64,000 nucleotides of DNA from Symbiodinium natans (GCA_905221605.1 CAJNDS010002208.1:124001-188000), one strand, 5' to 3'. Shown: positions 11,071 to 23,628, counted from the stretch's first letter. Numbers and translations are program-made. The notes: generated by a model from the sequence alone, not told the origin.

Positions 11071-13104
11071 TGTGTGTGTGTGAGTGTGAGTGTCTGTGAG
11101 AGAGTGTGTGTGTGTGTGAGTGTGTGTGTGTGTGTGAGTGAGTGTGTGTGTGTGGGTGTGTGTGTGAGTGTGAGTGTGAGTGTGAGTATGAGTGAGTGAG
11201 GGAGTGAGTCTGCGTGCGTGTCTGGTGTTCGGAACGACTACCCCGCCCCTCCGAGCAGCTCCTTCTCCAAGAACTGCGCTGCATTGGTACGTGCCCATAT
11301 CCAACCCAAACCGCCCGGCTTGAGAGGCCGGACCCCGCACTTTCTTCCCTGTTCGGGTGCCGGATATCCCCGATTACGCAAGGAGAGGGGGCAAAGATCT
11401 GCGGGAGGGAAAGTTTCCATCACAACTCGCTTTCTCAGGCCTGAGCATTGCAAAGAATGTGAAGATTGGGTCGCTGGAGCCGAACTTCGTGCAACGGCAG
11501 TGCGCTGGAGCACCGGAAACCACCAGGTGTCCTAAGATTGTCAAAGCCGTCACAAATCGCCTCAACCTGGCGCCTGGAACAAACTCGTCCCCCCTTACCA
11601 GCCCATTACCAACCCCACCCTCCTCCTTCCTGTGAAAGCCGCAGGCCGACGCTGGATGGTGGGACCCGCTCACGGCGTCAAAATCGTGCAAGAAGTGGCT
11701 TGGTTCCCGTGAGCCGAAACCCCTGGACCTTCCGGGATCCCCTGCGTAAAATCCTTCCGGTTTGGAACGCTTCTTTGCTGCCTTCTTGACTCAAGCCCAT
11801 GGGCAAAACCAATCTTCGTGTGGGCGGGAGACCCTCTCCTTGCTGCCTTGTTGACTTCTCGGCAACCCAAGCTTCACTGAACTTCACTGGCAACAGGCAC
11901 ACGAGCACTGCTGACGCTGCAAGAATTTTGCTGCAAGTTGTAGCAAAATGCCACAAAGTTTACGGCTATTGCCAAGAACCTCCAACAGGCTTACCGGCTT
12001 CGCGGCTGTGCTAGGAGCCGCTAGGCCAACTTGGCTGCACTTCTGAAGAAGAACACCGAAGAACATCGCAGAAGCGTGCTGGAGGCTGAGTAACCCGCTT
12101 GAAGTTGGAGAAGTAGGCCACGCCCGCGCCGCGAGAGTGTGTGTCGCCGGCCACCAGGCTCATGTCCCGGACTCGAGGCACGCCGCAAACATCCGCGCAG
12201 GCATCAGACCACCTCAGGCGAGGTTCTTAATGCCTGTGACCAGACATTGCAAGGAGTTAGACGTCGAGGTTGGTGCTCGAATGTATTCGGGGGCTATTGG
12301 GAATGTACTCGGGGGATATAGACACGTGTGCCGCATGCCGCCACGCCGCCGTTCCGCGAGGTCAGTGCGGTAGCTCCCTTCACAGACACTCATGGGCCCT
12401 TTTCTGCCCCTGTCGGGGTGGTCGAAAGGCGCATCCTCGGAACGTCGGAAGTGGGGCAGCAGCTCCTCGTAGCTCCAGCCCTGGTTACCAGCTTCGGCCC
12501 AGGCATCATAGTCCGTTTTGAGGCCCCGGATGTAGAGCAACCCATTTAGGGACGAAGATCCCCCCAAGACCTTGCCCCGTGGCCAGGCCAGGCTGCGGCC
12601 GTTCAGTCCCGAAGTGTTAGGGTCTGTCTGGTACTTCCAATCGAGAGAGCTTCCGATCGCCTTGAAGTAGCAGACGGGCACGTGCACAAAGAGGGAGTTA
12701 TCCTAGGCAATCCATTCCTAGGGGGGTTCTTCATGCTCTTCTGCCGACGGGCATGCCGGCATTCCTGCACTTATTGAGGGACAAATAGGTCATTGGGCAC
12801 TTTTAAGCCAAGTCGCTTGACGCCCAGCCTCCAGGAGCAGGACGTTGCAGTCGGGGTTCTCGGAAAGGCGGTAGGCCAGGTGGGCACCGGCGCTCCCAGC
12901 ACCGACGATGACCACCTTCAGAAGCAACACAAAAGAGCGTGCCCCCAACCTTCTCTCAAACCACTTTAATAAAAGGTACCCTCTGCCATGTGCTGAATGT
13001 ATTGAAATCCGTGCCCTGAAAGCCTCGTAGGAGCTGCGGAGCCGGGGCGAAGGGATCGGCAAGAAAGACCGCAGCGTGGCCCCGAGGCGGGAAGCCCGTG
13101 CCAT
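8431..13104 (-). CDS. GMC oxidoreductase, choline-dehydrogenase-like, about 14 exons
   Basis: FAD-dependent alcohol oxidoreductase, about 600 residues as joined. Exons (minus): 13104-13024, 12915-~12825, 12702-12347, 12212-12095, 11530-11441, 10833-10295, 10206-10142, 9710-9661, 9559-~9527, 9408-9330, 9220-9068, 8943-~8885, 8701-8629, 8472-8431. Seen: FAD loop [17 protein letters not shown] (exon 2); GMC signature [19 protein letters not shown] (exon 3); second signature [15 protein letters not shown] with [11 protein letters not shown] (exon 6); [11 protein letters not shown] (7); FTASVCIL (8); PESRGRVEL (9); HPAGTCKMG across 11/12, with the active-site His; [18 protein letters not shown] (13), with the Asn of choline dehydrogenases; MIAEKAS before the stop (14). 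Exon 1 starts [18 protein letters not shown], Arg/Ser-rich without acids, so a mitochondrial presequence is likely (inference). Choline is the likeliest substrate but is not proven. Donors are mainly GC. Edges of exons 2, 9 and 12 are uncertain. Confidence 0.92.
10889..11212. repeat. (TG)n microsatellite inside a GMC gene intron
   Basis: About 320 bases of TG dinucleotides with interspersed GTGCGTGGG, GAGTGTGAG and CTGTGAGAG units lie between exon 5 (ends 11441) and exon 6 (starts 10833) of the GMC oxidoreductase. All frames over it are Cys/Val or Thr/His/Ser shadows. Confidence 0.95.
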
Positions 13105-16100
13105 CGCTTGGCATCATCGGGGAATTGGGGCGAGCTGACCTTGTGCTTATCATTGCATGATCTTGGGTGCTATGATAGTGCTATGCGCTATAGGCTATGT
13201 GCTGTGGCCTGCTATGTCCTTGCTACAATCTCGCATCTTATGCGAGGCCCGGAGAGCGAGCAGGTGATGGGCAGCAACCTTTTGGCTCAGATTTTGTCGG
13301 CCTGGGAGCCAAATGGCTCGCAATCAAGTCAAGGGGAAGTTTGTTTGGCGAGGGCCCCCTGTCCTGCACCGTCACAACGGGTGTCGCAACGGCTTCAGAA
13401 ACACGCGAGGGCTCTTTGGCATCCTCCTCCTTCTCCTCCAGCGTTGCTCATTTTTTGCATCGTGCTTTTTGCATCGACTGTTTTTGACTGCATCGATTGC
13501 CCGTGTGCTCTCTATGAACAACGCTCCGTGCTCTCTCTGCGCCTCCCTTGCGGATTCCCTTGCAGATTCCCTTGCGGAGCTCGTGGAGCTGGCCAGGATT
13601 GTCTCCCTCGCTGCCTGCGCCCTGGAAGAGCAGCACAAGAACTTGCAGACATTTGCAGAACCTCCCTGTTCCTTGATGTTCCTTGGCATCCTTAGCACCC
13701 TGTCCGCCACGGCCTCTGCTCCACAAGGTGTTGCTGCTCTGTCAGCCGTTTCTCCTCATCTTCACGCCGCTGCAACTTCCACCTCAGCACACAAGAAGCA
13801 GCCCTGCTCTGGAAATTCATTAGAGAGCACGAGAGCGCATGCAGAAAGCACATGGATGCACACGGACGCACTTGGCATGCATCCCCTGTGCGTCCCACCA
13901 TTCTTCCTTGGCTTTCGTCGGGCTCACACTCGCCTAGAAGTCGCCAGAAGGGACCCAGGGAGGACTAAACTGGAGCAGTGGCTTATTTCACCCCGGCCTG
14001 GTCTTTGCTGGTGTGTGAGACAATCAGGTCCTGCACAGGTGGGCTCAGTGAAGTTTCTGAGGCACATGGGAAGACGAGTGATGCGGGCCAGCGAGGGCCG
14101 AGGCGAGAGGGACCCCCCAGTTCACAAGCGAGCGCTTCTTTGCTACTTTGGGCAAAGGGTTCCGTCTGAAGGACTCGAGCGGAACTGAGCACAGACTATA
14201 CAGGATGAAGACTGAAGAGGCGGAGAAGGCATGCCGGCTGCCTGCCCATGTTGAGCCGAGTCCAACAGTTGGTAGGGCTGGCTTTCCTCCTGTCGCAAGA
14301 AAGTTCAATAGAAGTTTGCCACATGTGAATGTTCTTCTAGTCTGGGTCAAGAGGCGCTCTCCATGAGGTTCCCGGTTCTCAGCTGGCTCAAATTATGGCG
14401 CCTGTTGCTCCCCTGCTTCTTTCCTCCTCCCCCGTGGTTCAAGAATTTTCGGTAAGCATTTTACTCCCCAAACCGTGTGTCAAGAACATCCAGAGCAAGA
14501 TGGGGTAGGTCGCCGAAGCCGCCGACCGGCACGAACGGCCTGGACCCTGCATTTTTTCTCCTCCCCCTTGTGGCTCAGAGCATCTCAGAGTTCACGAGGT
14601 CAGCGTGCTTTTCGGCCCTTTGATATCTTTGAGTTCTGAGTTTTGCATCGCCTCATACCGGTGATATCCGATCGTGCGTCCGCTTCATCACTTCTTCTAT
14701 TTCTCGGACCCTGATTGGATTGGGGGTGAACCCACAGCATCCCACAGCCATTCGAAAAGCAGCTATAGGCAGCCCAGCCTCCTCCGCATCCTCTGTACGA
14801 GGGGAGAAGTTCAGGGGCGCGTCGCTCTGCGCAGGGATGAGATTCACATCACTTCTGCCTCAAAACCATTGCAAGCTGTCCCTCTCAAGGCCGACATCAA
14901 GGCCCCGCTATCTGCCCAGGAACCTTGAGAACGTGATGAGAACGTGAAGCTCATCCCAGCTTCCACTGCTCGAGCTCACACGAAGGAGGCGAGTGGGTAT
15001 CTCCACACGCAACCCAGGTCCAGACATGATGAAACTGATGAAAAATATTTTGCTTCGAACGTGTTCACCCTCTCTGGGTAGAGATACTCTGGGGTTGGGT
15101 ACTCCAGGCAGGGACACCTGGGGGTGGGCACTCCAAATGGGTTAAACACTCCAAAAACACTTGGCAATGGGCACTCCAAGGACACAGGGGATGAGCGAGG
15201 AGTAGACCGGGAAGAGTTCCGGGCGAGGAGAAAAGTTGAGTTTAACATCTAACAGCCCCACACCGAGGGTGGGGAAAACCAAAAACACCACATCCAAACA
15301 TGCAATGTGGCCTGGTCAAAAGCGTATCAGAAACGACTGCTGGTTGAGGTTTACACAGAGGTGCGGGATGTATGGTCGAACAGGTTGTGGCGTGAAGCAA
15401 GAAGAGCAACACTCCATTTAATTGGATGGTGTTCCTGCTGTTACTTGGCTTATCGTTTTGTGTCTTTGTCAGGGAAAGAGCCTGTGCTCGCATGGATTCG
15501 AAGGAAACAAACCACACATCGCAAGAACAGAGATACACTGATGGAAGTCGGGTGTGAAATCGCTGGAACCAGCCACAGCAGCCAAATTAAAGTACGACTG
15601 GCAACAAAACGGAAGTCAACAACATAAATACAGCTGCAGGTCTGGCAAACAAGAAACTGAGGAGTACCTTCTGCAAAAGAAACTCGGAGCGCCTGCCTTC
15701 AGAAGGTGTCTTCAAAAGAGGAGCATTTGCCATCACACTCAGGCAGTCGGAGCATCTGTGCAGTGACTCTCTCTCTCTGTACACTGCCGAGTGCAAAGTG
15801 GCCCTCGCCCGCAAGACTGCGCCTTAGCCCTAACGGCCAGTTGCCACGCAGGAAGAGCAGTAGCTTAGCCACACTGGGATTTCCTACTGGAATCTGCCAA
15901 ACACATATTAGTCACATTAGGGCAGTGCTTTGCAGTGCCTCTCAGTCCAGCTCCTTTAAATTTGGAGCACTCACGGGGACACCCTGCACTACAGCCGGCG
16001 TGGTGTTGCTGGCGCTGTTCGTGGAACTTGCTGAGGGAGGAGAAGCGCTGGCAGTGGCCGCGGCGCCGGCGCTGGCTGCCAAGCCTCTGCACGACACATT

Positions 16101-16985
16101 GTGACAATTCTGACACTGCGCGACGTGGGAGAGATGAAGAAATCGACTTAGAGGCACTTTAAGTGAAGAATGAGGCGACAAGGCGGTGCAGTCATGTGTC
16201 ATGTGACGTCATGTGTCTCCGGGACCCCTGAATGTCTTCCTGCCCTGGCCTTGTAGCAGCGCTTGCCTCGGGTCTGGCTGTGGGTAGCTACCGCTGGCCT
16301 GCGCCTGAAGATCATCACAGGCTCAGCTTCGGAATGCTTCAGCAGATTTCAGCAGATTTCGGCAAATGAAAGCATGCGCAACGATCTGCAACAAAATCAG
16401 GAGGCATGTGCATGCCGGTCTCTCTGAAAAAATATTTGCTGCTCTTGACTTGCACTTCGCCATACCTCGCTACCTCGCCCTTACCTCCCAAAGACGCCCA
16501 ACTGCAATCACTCCGCGCGGGGTGCCAACGAACAGTATCGTTTGACTCCCCATTGCCGACAATCTCACAATCTCTCCTATGGGCCAGTATGGCCCTGTGC
16601 AACACATATGTTTGAAGCATCAACATGCCGCTGCGTGCGGTTTGAGTAAGCCACCTGAAAGTACGACAAGCGCACCCACTCTCTCAAAGCTGCTGTCAGC
16701 ATCCCACAGCAACTTATTGTGGAAGGGGTGGCCTGCTGATTCAAGGCTTGGCCCAGCAGGTCCGAGACTGTGGTGGAAGGGGTCGCCGGGACTTCGCGCA
16801 GGATCCTCGCAACCTCGAGCGACGGAACAAGCTTCAACCCCTTCAACTATGCGATGACTGAGTTCAGCATGTTTTTTTGATGCCTCCTCCGGGCTCAGCA
16901 GCTGCGCAGGTGGGGCCCTGCAAGTCCGAACAGTGCAACAGGACCGTGACTGGCGCCTCCCTCCACCCCCCCCCCCCCCGTCCCC
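13105..16985. other. No supported gene
   Basis: Upstream flank of the GMC gene. The 291-codon plus frame 13313-14188 is the longest open frame of the window outside repeats, but it has no recognisable domain, runs against the strand of all identified genes and contains local repeats (GATTCCCTTGC). A possible minus-strand exon lies at about 16540-16400 (contains EVARYGEVQVKSSKYFF). Short direct repeats with TGGGCACTCCAA / GGGTACTCCAGG lie at 15092-15182. A further minus frame at 16945-16830 (LLSPEEASKKHAEL) may be a 3' exon of the LiaF-like gene. Confidence 0.4.
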
Positions 16986-16988
16986 GTC

Positions 16989-17700
16989 CTTGGGTTCACG
17001 ACAACATTGACTCTGCCCATCAGCGCAGTGCCCACAACACGAAGAGTCACTGGTGCCCGGCCAGAAAGTCCAGAGCTCTGACTGCTGGACCAAATACCTG
17101 CGCGTTGCCCCGGGTGTGTTCACATGCTCTTGGCGACTATCGCTCGCTCAGCCAGAAGTCTCCTCCGTCTTGTCACGAATGTTCAGCCGACTCTGCTTCT
17201 TCTTCTTCTCTCAGGCTCTCTCTCTCTGTATCCTCACCTCAATCATATCTCACTCTCCCCCTCTCTTCTGCGCTCGGCACACTTCTCTTCATTCGTTCCT
17301 TCTCTCCTGGTTCTTTCCCTTGATGCCCGGCCTCCATTGTCCCCAAAACCTGAGATGGGGCCAAGCAGATGTATCCATGGAATTAGTGTGTTTCAATGAT
17401 TGCGGGCCTCCAAATATGGCCGCGCCATCTTGCTCTACTGCCAACGCAGGAGGGACGATGAGCGTGACAGCACCCATGAAGGCCGTGCTTGAGATGGTGA
17501 TCACCTGCGAGTGCGCCGGCATGGGCACAACTCCAGAAAGACCCGAAATCGACAACTTCATTGCAACCTGGAAGCCGGGTGCTGGAATAGGGCTTGAGAG
17601 AAATCCACCGTAGCCCCGCCCAGATAGGCGGAGGCTGTGATCTCGCTCTCAGGCACCCATCGCCCATACTTGTCCGCCCCAGAGAAGAAAGCAACAAAGC
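16989..17700 (-). CDS. LiaF/YvqF-like beta-repeat domain protein (partial, at least 3 exons)
   Basis: Three minus-strand exons join into a repetitive beta-strand pattern like the C-terminal domain of bacterial LiaF/YvqF proteins ('cell wall-active antibiotics response' domain), also found in protist proteins. Exon ~17699-17576: FFSGADKYGRWVPESEITA then YLGGATVDFSQALFQHP. Exon 17504-~17404: VITISSTAFMGAVTLIVPP then VEQDGAAIFGG. Exon 17075-16989: APVTLRVVGTALMGRVNVV. The repeated 'A-x-x-G-x-V-x-(I/V)-V-(P/N)P' strands are visible; family naming rests on this pattern. Reading phase joins the first two exons when the donor is GC. An N-terminal exon may start at 17977 (MGQGEAKESERRAS), and more 3' exons may follow. 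Function in a dinoflagellate is unknown; in bacteria the domain acts in envelope-stress sensing. Transmembrane segments were not seen in these exons. Confidence 0.62.
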
Positions 17701-17979
17701 TCGACATTCGGCTGTGTATGGTACACGAGTCCCAGCCTATGAGCCAAGAGGAGCTTCGTCCAAGAGAGTGCGACAAGGCAAAATGTGGCCAAAAGGTTCA
17801 ACTCTCAACAACATGTTCGAACCAAAAACCCAGGACATCCAAAGTGATACGCGTGATACCGGATCGGATAAGGGGTGCGGCAGGTGGGCGCGCCAGATGA
17901 TCGACTTGGTCGAGTGCCGGGGTGGCAGTGGCAGCTGAAGCTCGTCTCTCACTTTCCTTCGCCTCACCTTGGCCCATTG

Positions 17980-20110
17980 TCTCAGGAATGGCATGAAACG
18001 GCAAGAAGATGCAAAAAGCTCAACTCATCGACTCAGGCGGCTGCTTGCCAAGCCCTGCACCAAGTGGTCGCGCTCCCTTTCCCTGACAACTGGCAGTCTC
18101 GAAAATCACTCTTACTCACGGCCTTCCCGCCGATCTAAACCACTCAAGCCTTTTCGCCCTCATCTGCTTTGCTCCACTTGTGGAAGCGTGTCTCTACCGT
18201 GAACCATAGCCCCTCTGTGCACGAGCAATGGGACGCGAGTGGGACGTAGAGGTACGTAGAGGTACATGGAGGCTGTGCTTTCTGTGAATGTGCCTGGAAC
18301 TGGGATCCATGATCGGGATCAGATGGGATCAGCGCGAGACCGCTAGAGCCGCTAGGAGCTGATCATTGTTGATTCCACAGATGCCGGATCTCCGAAGCAT
18401 TCCGAAGAATAGCTGTCAGCGCGCTCCGTCTGCGGCTTGCAGCACCTTGCTGAGAGGCACTCGGCACCAAGGAGGGGAGCTCGGGAGAGACTGAGAGCGA
18501 GAGGAAGTATATGCAACGAAGCGCATGCAGAAGCAGATCGTGCACTCTCTTCATGATCACCTACTTAAGCCAAGAGACACGGTACTTGAAAACAGCTGCT
18601 GTTTGTACTTAACTTCAAGAGAACGCATTTGCATTGTCACTAGGCGAAAAACTGTTCTGAAGTTCTGAACCAGTTTACATTGGAGTGAAAAGATTTTCTC
18701 TGACTCCAACATCGGTTACACTCTCAGCTCTGGTGGAAGCAGATGAAACAAGTGTAAGGAGCATGACTGAAATACGATGAACTCTCTCTTGCACTTAATC
18801 GCCATGCAAGATGAGGGATTCATGCATCGCGATCGCCCAACTGCCCCCCTCAGGCTTTGGGGGGCGGTGTCACAACAGCTCTCCACGGAGAGTCCTGGAA
18901 TAAATTTTGCTCAGAAGCTACTAGTACTGCTGTTGAGTTCGCTTGCCGGGGGCAGGTGCCTTTGCATCCAAGGAGGCATCCTGGCAGGCGCGTGCGAGCA
19001 CGGGCTCCCTGAACCTGGGCAAAGTTGGCGTCAAAGAGCCACTTCGAGGCGCCCCTACCCCCTTGTGAGCCCTTGTGAGGCGTTTTGAGGCCGTGCGGGT
19101 TTTCATTAAACTTATTGAAACCTAGGTGTCCCACTAGTGTCCCACTAGTGTCCCACACCTTGCATTGTCTTCAACGCTTTAACAGCAATTGAACCTTCGA
19201 TCCGTAGGTCCTAGACAAGCGTTTCTGGATCTGCTGTTGCGTGCCCAGCTTCAGGTACACCATCTCTAGAACCCTACTAGTAGGAGGTGTAGGCCCAGTG
19301 TTGGCTTCTTGCTTTCTTTCCGGGTGTTGCTCGGACTCGATTGACTCCAGTGGTATCTCTTTTCAGCCTTACTTTGTTGCATGGTGTGCATGCCCTGCGG
19401 TTGGACCTCTTGGCTCTCCGGTCTCGGAGTAGCTGAGTAGCACTCTTTTACATCTCCTGCGTCCCCCTTTACTGTGCCTACTTGGAAATCCCAAGCTGGT
19501 GGCGTTTCCTTCCAGCAGCGCAGCACCTGTGCCACAACTGTGCCACAAGTGCACGGTGCTTCCCTGCTCCCGATGCTACTTGTGGCATGTGCCTGCGAAG
19601 CTTCTTGCTTCAAGGCGCGGTGCGCTGCCTGTCTCACCAGCACGTTATTGTGGTTCGCAACCAATCTCAAAAAGTCTTCCTATGTCGCCTTTTCTGCCTT
19701 TCTGAGGGACGTTTGACGTGCCTGCCCGGCACAGGTAGCCACGGTGCGGAGCAGCTCCGGCAGATGGGGTACTAAGCGGGCTCCCAAAGCCTGGCGAATG
19801 TTTTGACACTCCAGCACACTGGGAGTTCAATGGAATTCGAGGCATCGTCTCCAGCACGACAGGACATCTGCATACGAATCTGCGTGAGTTGATCTACTTT
19901 GGTCTAGTTTGGCCTCTCCTCGCTGGCTTCAAGTCCAGCCTTGCTAAGCTCTGGCAGTCGCTCACAGACTCGCTGCTTGAAGAGGTGGTGATGGCCTCGG
20001 CAACGAGACGCAGACACATGGGCGCGTAGAAGCAGGAGCTTTGAAACTCAAGGCCGCTCGGGCCCCAGCGGTACTGAGAACATGCAAAGGCCTTGAAAGA
20101 AGGCTTCAAC
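17980..20110. other. No recognised gene; two weak minus-strand exon candidates
   Basis: Possible minus-strand exons: about 19060-18990 (ASKWLFDANFAQ followed by a GT donor) and about 19675-19570 (LRLVANHNNVLVRQAAHRA, helical). Neither matches a family I know. A tandem TGTCCCACTAG repeat lies at 19128-19155. The remainder shows nothing. Confidence 0.3.
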
Positions 20111-20117
20111 TTGGTCT

Positions 20118-21025
20118 CAGATTGACATGAAACACACGGAATATCTGCTGGGGGGGGTCCTTGGCCAGGCTGGGCACAAGGTCTGCCAGTTGCTCCAACT
20201 TCGCCTCGAACGCGCCAAACAAGGTACAAAAGTTTCAAAAGCCATGCCGCCTTTTCGAAAGCTTAATCCTGCTATGAGCTTTTCAAGAGGATTGGTGGAT
20301 TCTATTCAAATAGCTTTACATATTTCCAGACCGAGAGCAGGATTGGCAAGCCATGATTCGAGCAAGGTCTGCGGGCAGCTTGCTCAAATTCGAGCTTGGA
20401 ATGTTCGGGGCTCTCCCAAGCACGATTTGAAAAGAAACTAAGGGGCTGGCCTCACAGCCCACCGAACTTGCGAAGCTGGCCTCAGCAGCGGCTCAATGAA
20501 ACAAAATCTCTCTCACACCGACGCGGACGCGCTGAAAACTCGGCCAAGAACTAGGTCGGTGAGGAGGTGCACCATGCCCTCTGATGCCTCTTCAAGCCAC
20601 TTTTCAGTACCCGTGCTCTCTGAATATCAACCCACAAACTCACCATGTCTCGGACACCTTCTACATTTTTTGTATGCATGTGTGCATTGCCTCCCACAGC
20701 TGATGCGGAGCAGATGCTGCGCAATTCATGCAGCCAGTGTCGCGCGCCCTTGCGAGAGTTCAACACACATCCGTCGTGAGATGTCGTGAGCGACACAGGA
20801 ACCGGAATACGCGTGACATTCTCCATGTCAAAGACTGATATCTTAAACTCAGCGAGATGCGCAGTTGGCACAAATGTTCTTTTCCTTCCTCTGCATCACT
20901 GCGTATGTCAGGGTCAGACTGCCGTGCGCTCTTACTGCAAGTTTGTGCAGCTACAGGGCGCGCCAGATCAGCGCTGACAAAGCTGGCTTTGTGATGTCGC
21001 CGATACCGTATACAAATCGGGCGCC
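20118..21025 (-). CDS. Uncharacterised multi-exon gene candidate
   Basis: A run of minus-strand segments has protein-like composition and helical patterning, in order: about 21025-20957 (ARFVYGIGDITKPALSALIW), 20870-20785 (EFKISVFDMENVTRIPVPVS), 20760-20680 (RKGARHWLHELRSICSAS), 20615-20530 (EKWLEEASEGMVHLLTDLV), 20425-20350 (WESPEHSKLEFEQAA) and 20227-20118 (FGAFEAKLEQLADLVPSLAK). Several are bordered by AG on the 5' side. I did not resolve reading phases between them and recognise no domain. They could be one gene or two. Confidence 0.35.
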
Positions 21026-21029
21026 GTGC

Positions 21030-23330
21030 GCGCGAAGAGGTCCTTCAGTCCCTCTGTCTCATCCCTTCTCTAGTGTCGCGCTGACCGCTTCGTCGGGGTC
21101 GGCAGCTGCGGATTCAGAGGTCGGTCTTCTCCTCCTCTTGTGCGCATGTCCAGCGGCAGGTGCCAGGGCCCACCCAAGTCCGGCCGCCGGCTGTGATGCA
21201 CAAGCCTTCCTCGGCCCAAGAACCCCAAGAAGCTCCAAAAAACCCCTTCCTCTGTCCTCGCCTCTAACAAACCAAAGGGGAAAGAACAAGATCCACGGGA
21301 GAACAGAACCGACCGGAGATGAGCGTGTCAGGGCAGAAGCCGTGTGAACAATCGATGCTTTCAAGCTTTTTCAAGCTTTCTAAGTGGAAAGAATGCACGG
21401 GAACGGCATCGCACTGCATTGAAGTTACAGCTCGTGCAATCCCCCGCCCGACTAGCAGCAACATATCGATGATTAACATGTTAAGCCGTGCGGCTTCACA
21501 ATGTAAGACGCTAAGCACAGTTACACCGAACACCTTTTCATACATTCAAAATTACTATGCGTGATCTGATCTGAACAGCTGGCAAGAGCTTGTAGTTCTT
21601 GCTAAGACTGCCACAAGCACTATCGTCAAGAGCAGGAGGAGATTTGACAGATTAACGTGCTTCATATTCCAACAGGTGTAGTATTTGAGAGCCAAGATTC
21701 GGTGGTCTGTTCCGTGCAGAAGATGCGCTGCCGGCGGTGTTTGCCTACACCATCCTTGCAATCGTTCCCCTCCCGCCGTGCGCAGTCGCAGCAGCCGGCG
21801 GATGCAGGCCTCAAAAATTCGGGAAATTGGAAGAAAAGAGAATCTTCACAAAGGGGAACAACTTGAAGTCTCGATTTTCCTTGTCTCTGATATTCCTTTA
21901 AGGCTACCCCTTCCTTCCTTCCCTCTTCTCTCTCTCTCTCTCTCCCTCTCTCTGTCAGTCTCAAAAAGACCCTCTGGGTGGCCGGGCAGGAGCAGCAGAC
22001 TCAGAAGCAGGGCTCGGAGCATGGCGCCCGTTTCAAAGACAGAGAGAGAGAGAGAGATGTTGTTTACTGAGAGAGAGGAGTGGGTTCTAAGTTCTGAGGA
22101 GTTTTCTGTTTTTTCTTTTTTTGGCGATAAGTTTCTTGGCTTCTCTCTCTACTCAACTAAGGCAACTTCGGGCTCGAGGCTCAAACAGCTCTGGCAGATG
22201 AGCTGATTTGTGATGCAGTGCCTTGCCCCGTTCGCCTTCGTTGCTTGAAGGTCTTGGGGGCCGAGGACCCGCAGCTATACATGACTTGATCCACGAAGTC
22301 CTGAGTGTGAGCATCTGATCCGAAAATTGGTGAGGCTTCGTGGCACTTTCTGGTTCCGGGAAGGGATGGGGAGACAGGCAGGGGATGGGAGAGGGGAAGC
22401 AGAAAGCACCGAGGGCAGCGCTGGATCCTGGACCTTCTCCCCCACGCCCACAGACTTGGTTTTGGGCACCGAGAAAGGGCCGCTGGGCGTATAGTCCTGC
22501 GCACGTCACTATGGGCAGCTCTGTGCAATCCTCAAGAGGCTGGGAGAGTTTTGCAAGAAGGTTGAGAAGGCAAGTGCAGACGATGTTTGTGGATGTTTGG
22601 CCTCGAAACGACTGTTTTCCTCCATGGACCTTCTCCATCCTTCGACTTCCCCCTTTGTGTTACATTCTTTGACTGTCCGTGAAGGTCTCGGAGTGCTCCG
22701 GCTGCATCAGCACCTCACAGACCCTCAGCTCTTCTCTCAGTTCTCAGCTCCGTTCTGCGTTCTCTTCTCTTTGTACTCTCCGCCCCACTGAGAACAGATA
22801 TAGTGTGTGGACGTGTCTCACCATCAAGATGGCCGGGCACCCGATGGGACCCGAGTGCCTATTCAATAGGCCGGCAGCTTCGCTCGCCGCGTTTCTTGAT
22901 AGCTCGCTAGGCAAGGATAACTTTGCTGCGTCTCGAAAGTCGAAAAAGCCCCACTGAGAACATGTGAGGACATGTGATGACTCAACCTGACAGTCTGACA
23001 CCTCCCCCCTTTGCCTCCGGCAGTGTCGTCGATAAGCGTGGCAGGACTTTCGGCCAGAGGTCTTCTGGCCAAACCTCCAACGTCGCTCACTTGCTATCTT
23101 TTCGCATCTTCACAGACTCTCGCAAGTTTTCTCTAAACTCTCGTCGCTCTCTCTGCTCTCTCTGGACGCTTGCTGAGCTCTGCGGCGGCGACTGCCGAGA
23201 CCAAGGCAGCCGCACCATTCCGCCGCATCCTGCCGCCGCAGCTTTCTAAGCGGTGTAGGTGTAAAGATCTCAAGTTGCATTTGTTCGTCATTATTTTGTC
23301 TCAGTCGCTGCCCACCGTGCCCACTGAAGT
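21030..23330. other. No recognised gene; TC/GA-rich
   Basis: Contains (TC)n at 21929-21954 and (GA)n at 22041-22062 plus generally pyrimidine-rich DNA. Open frames are short and low-complexity. One minus-strand frame near 22600-22480 (TNIVCTCLLNLLAKLSQ) could be an exon, but another frame over the same bases is equally good. Confidence 0.4.
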
Positions 23331-23334
23331 CCGC

Positions 23335-23628
23335 GCAAACTGTTGAGGTCGCGGCGAGGGGATGTTGTCCTCCATCTGCTCGAACCACAGCTCGACCCTT
23401 AGCGATGGTTCTTCGGTCACTGCGTACAGGACACATGACAAAACATTCGTTAGATAACATTTGAGAACGTTTCCTTTCGTAGTGACTTCGGCCCTGGGAG
23501 CGGCACAGCCGTGGCAGGATCTCTTTGCACTCACCAGGGAAGGCTTTGGCCTCGTAATGCACAGCACTGCACAGCATTCTCAAATAATCGGAAACTGGGG
23601 AAGTTCGGAAGTTCTGAGGTGCCTGCAA
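23335..23628 (-). CDS. Two uncharacterised exons of a minus-strand gene
   Basis: Exon about 23625-23548 reads SDYLRMLCSAVHYEAKAFP and is followed by a GTGAGT donor. Exon about 23430-23335, preceded by GTACGCAG, reads VTEEPSLRVELWFEQMED then IPSPRPQQFAR. Composition is typical of real protein and unlike the shadows around it. A further candidate at about 24222-24130 (CISELAARIAGGDTAACRA) may belong to the same gene. Family not recognised. Confidence 0.42.

Noticed and set aside
10780-11340. Long Cys/Val and Thr/His frames
   Set aside because: Shadows of the (TG)n microsatellite in a GMC gene intron.
13262-13290. TTTTGGCTCA resembling the dinoflagellate spliced leader
   Set aside because: Only ten consecutive bases match, and the CCGTAGCCA start of the leader is absent; chance similarity.
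13313-14188. 291-codon plus-strand open frame
   Set aside because: No domain or motif, opposite strand to all identified genes, local repeats inside, and no splice-like borders; probably chance.
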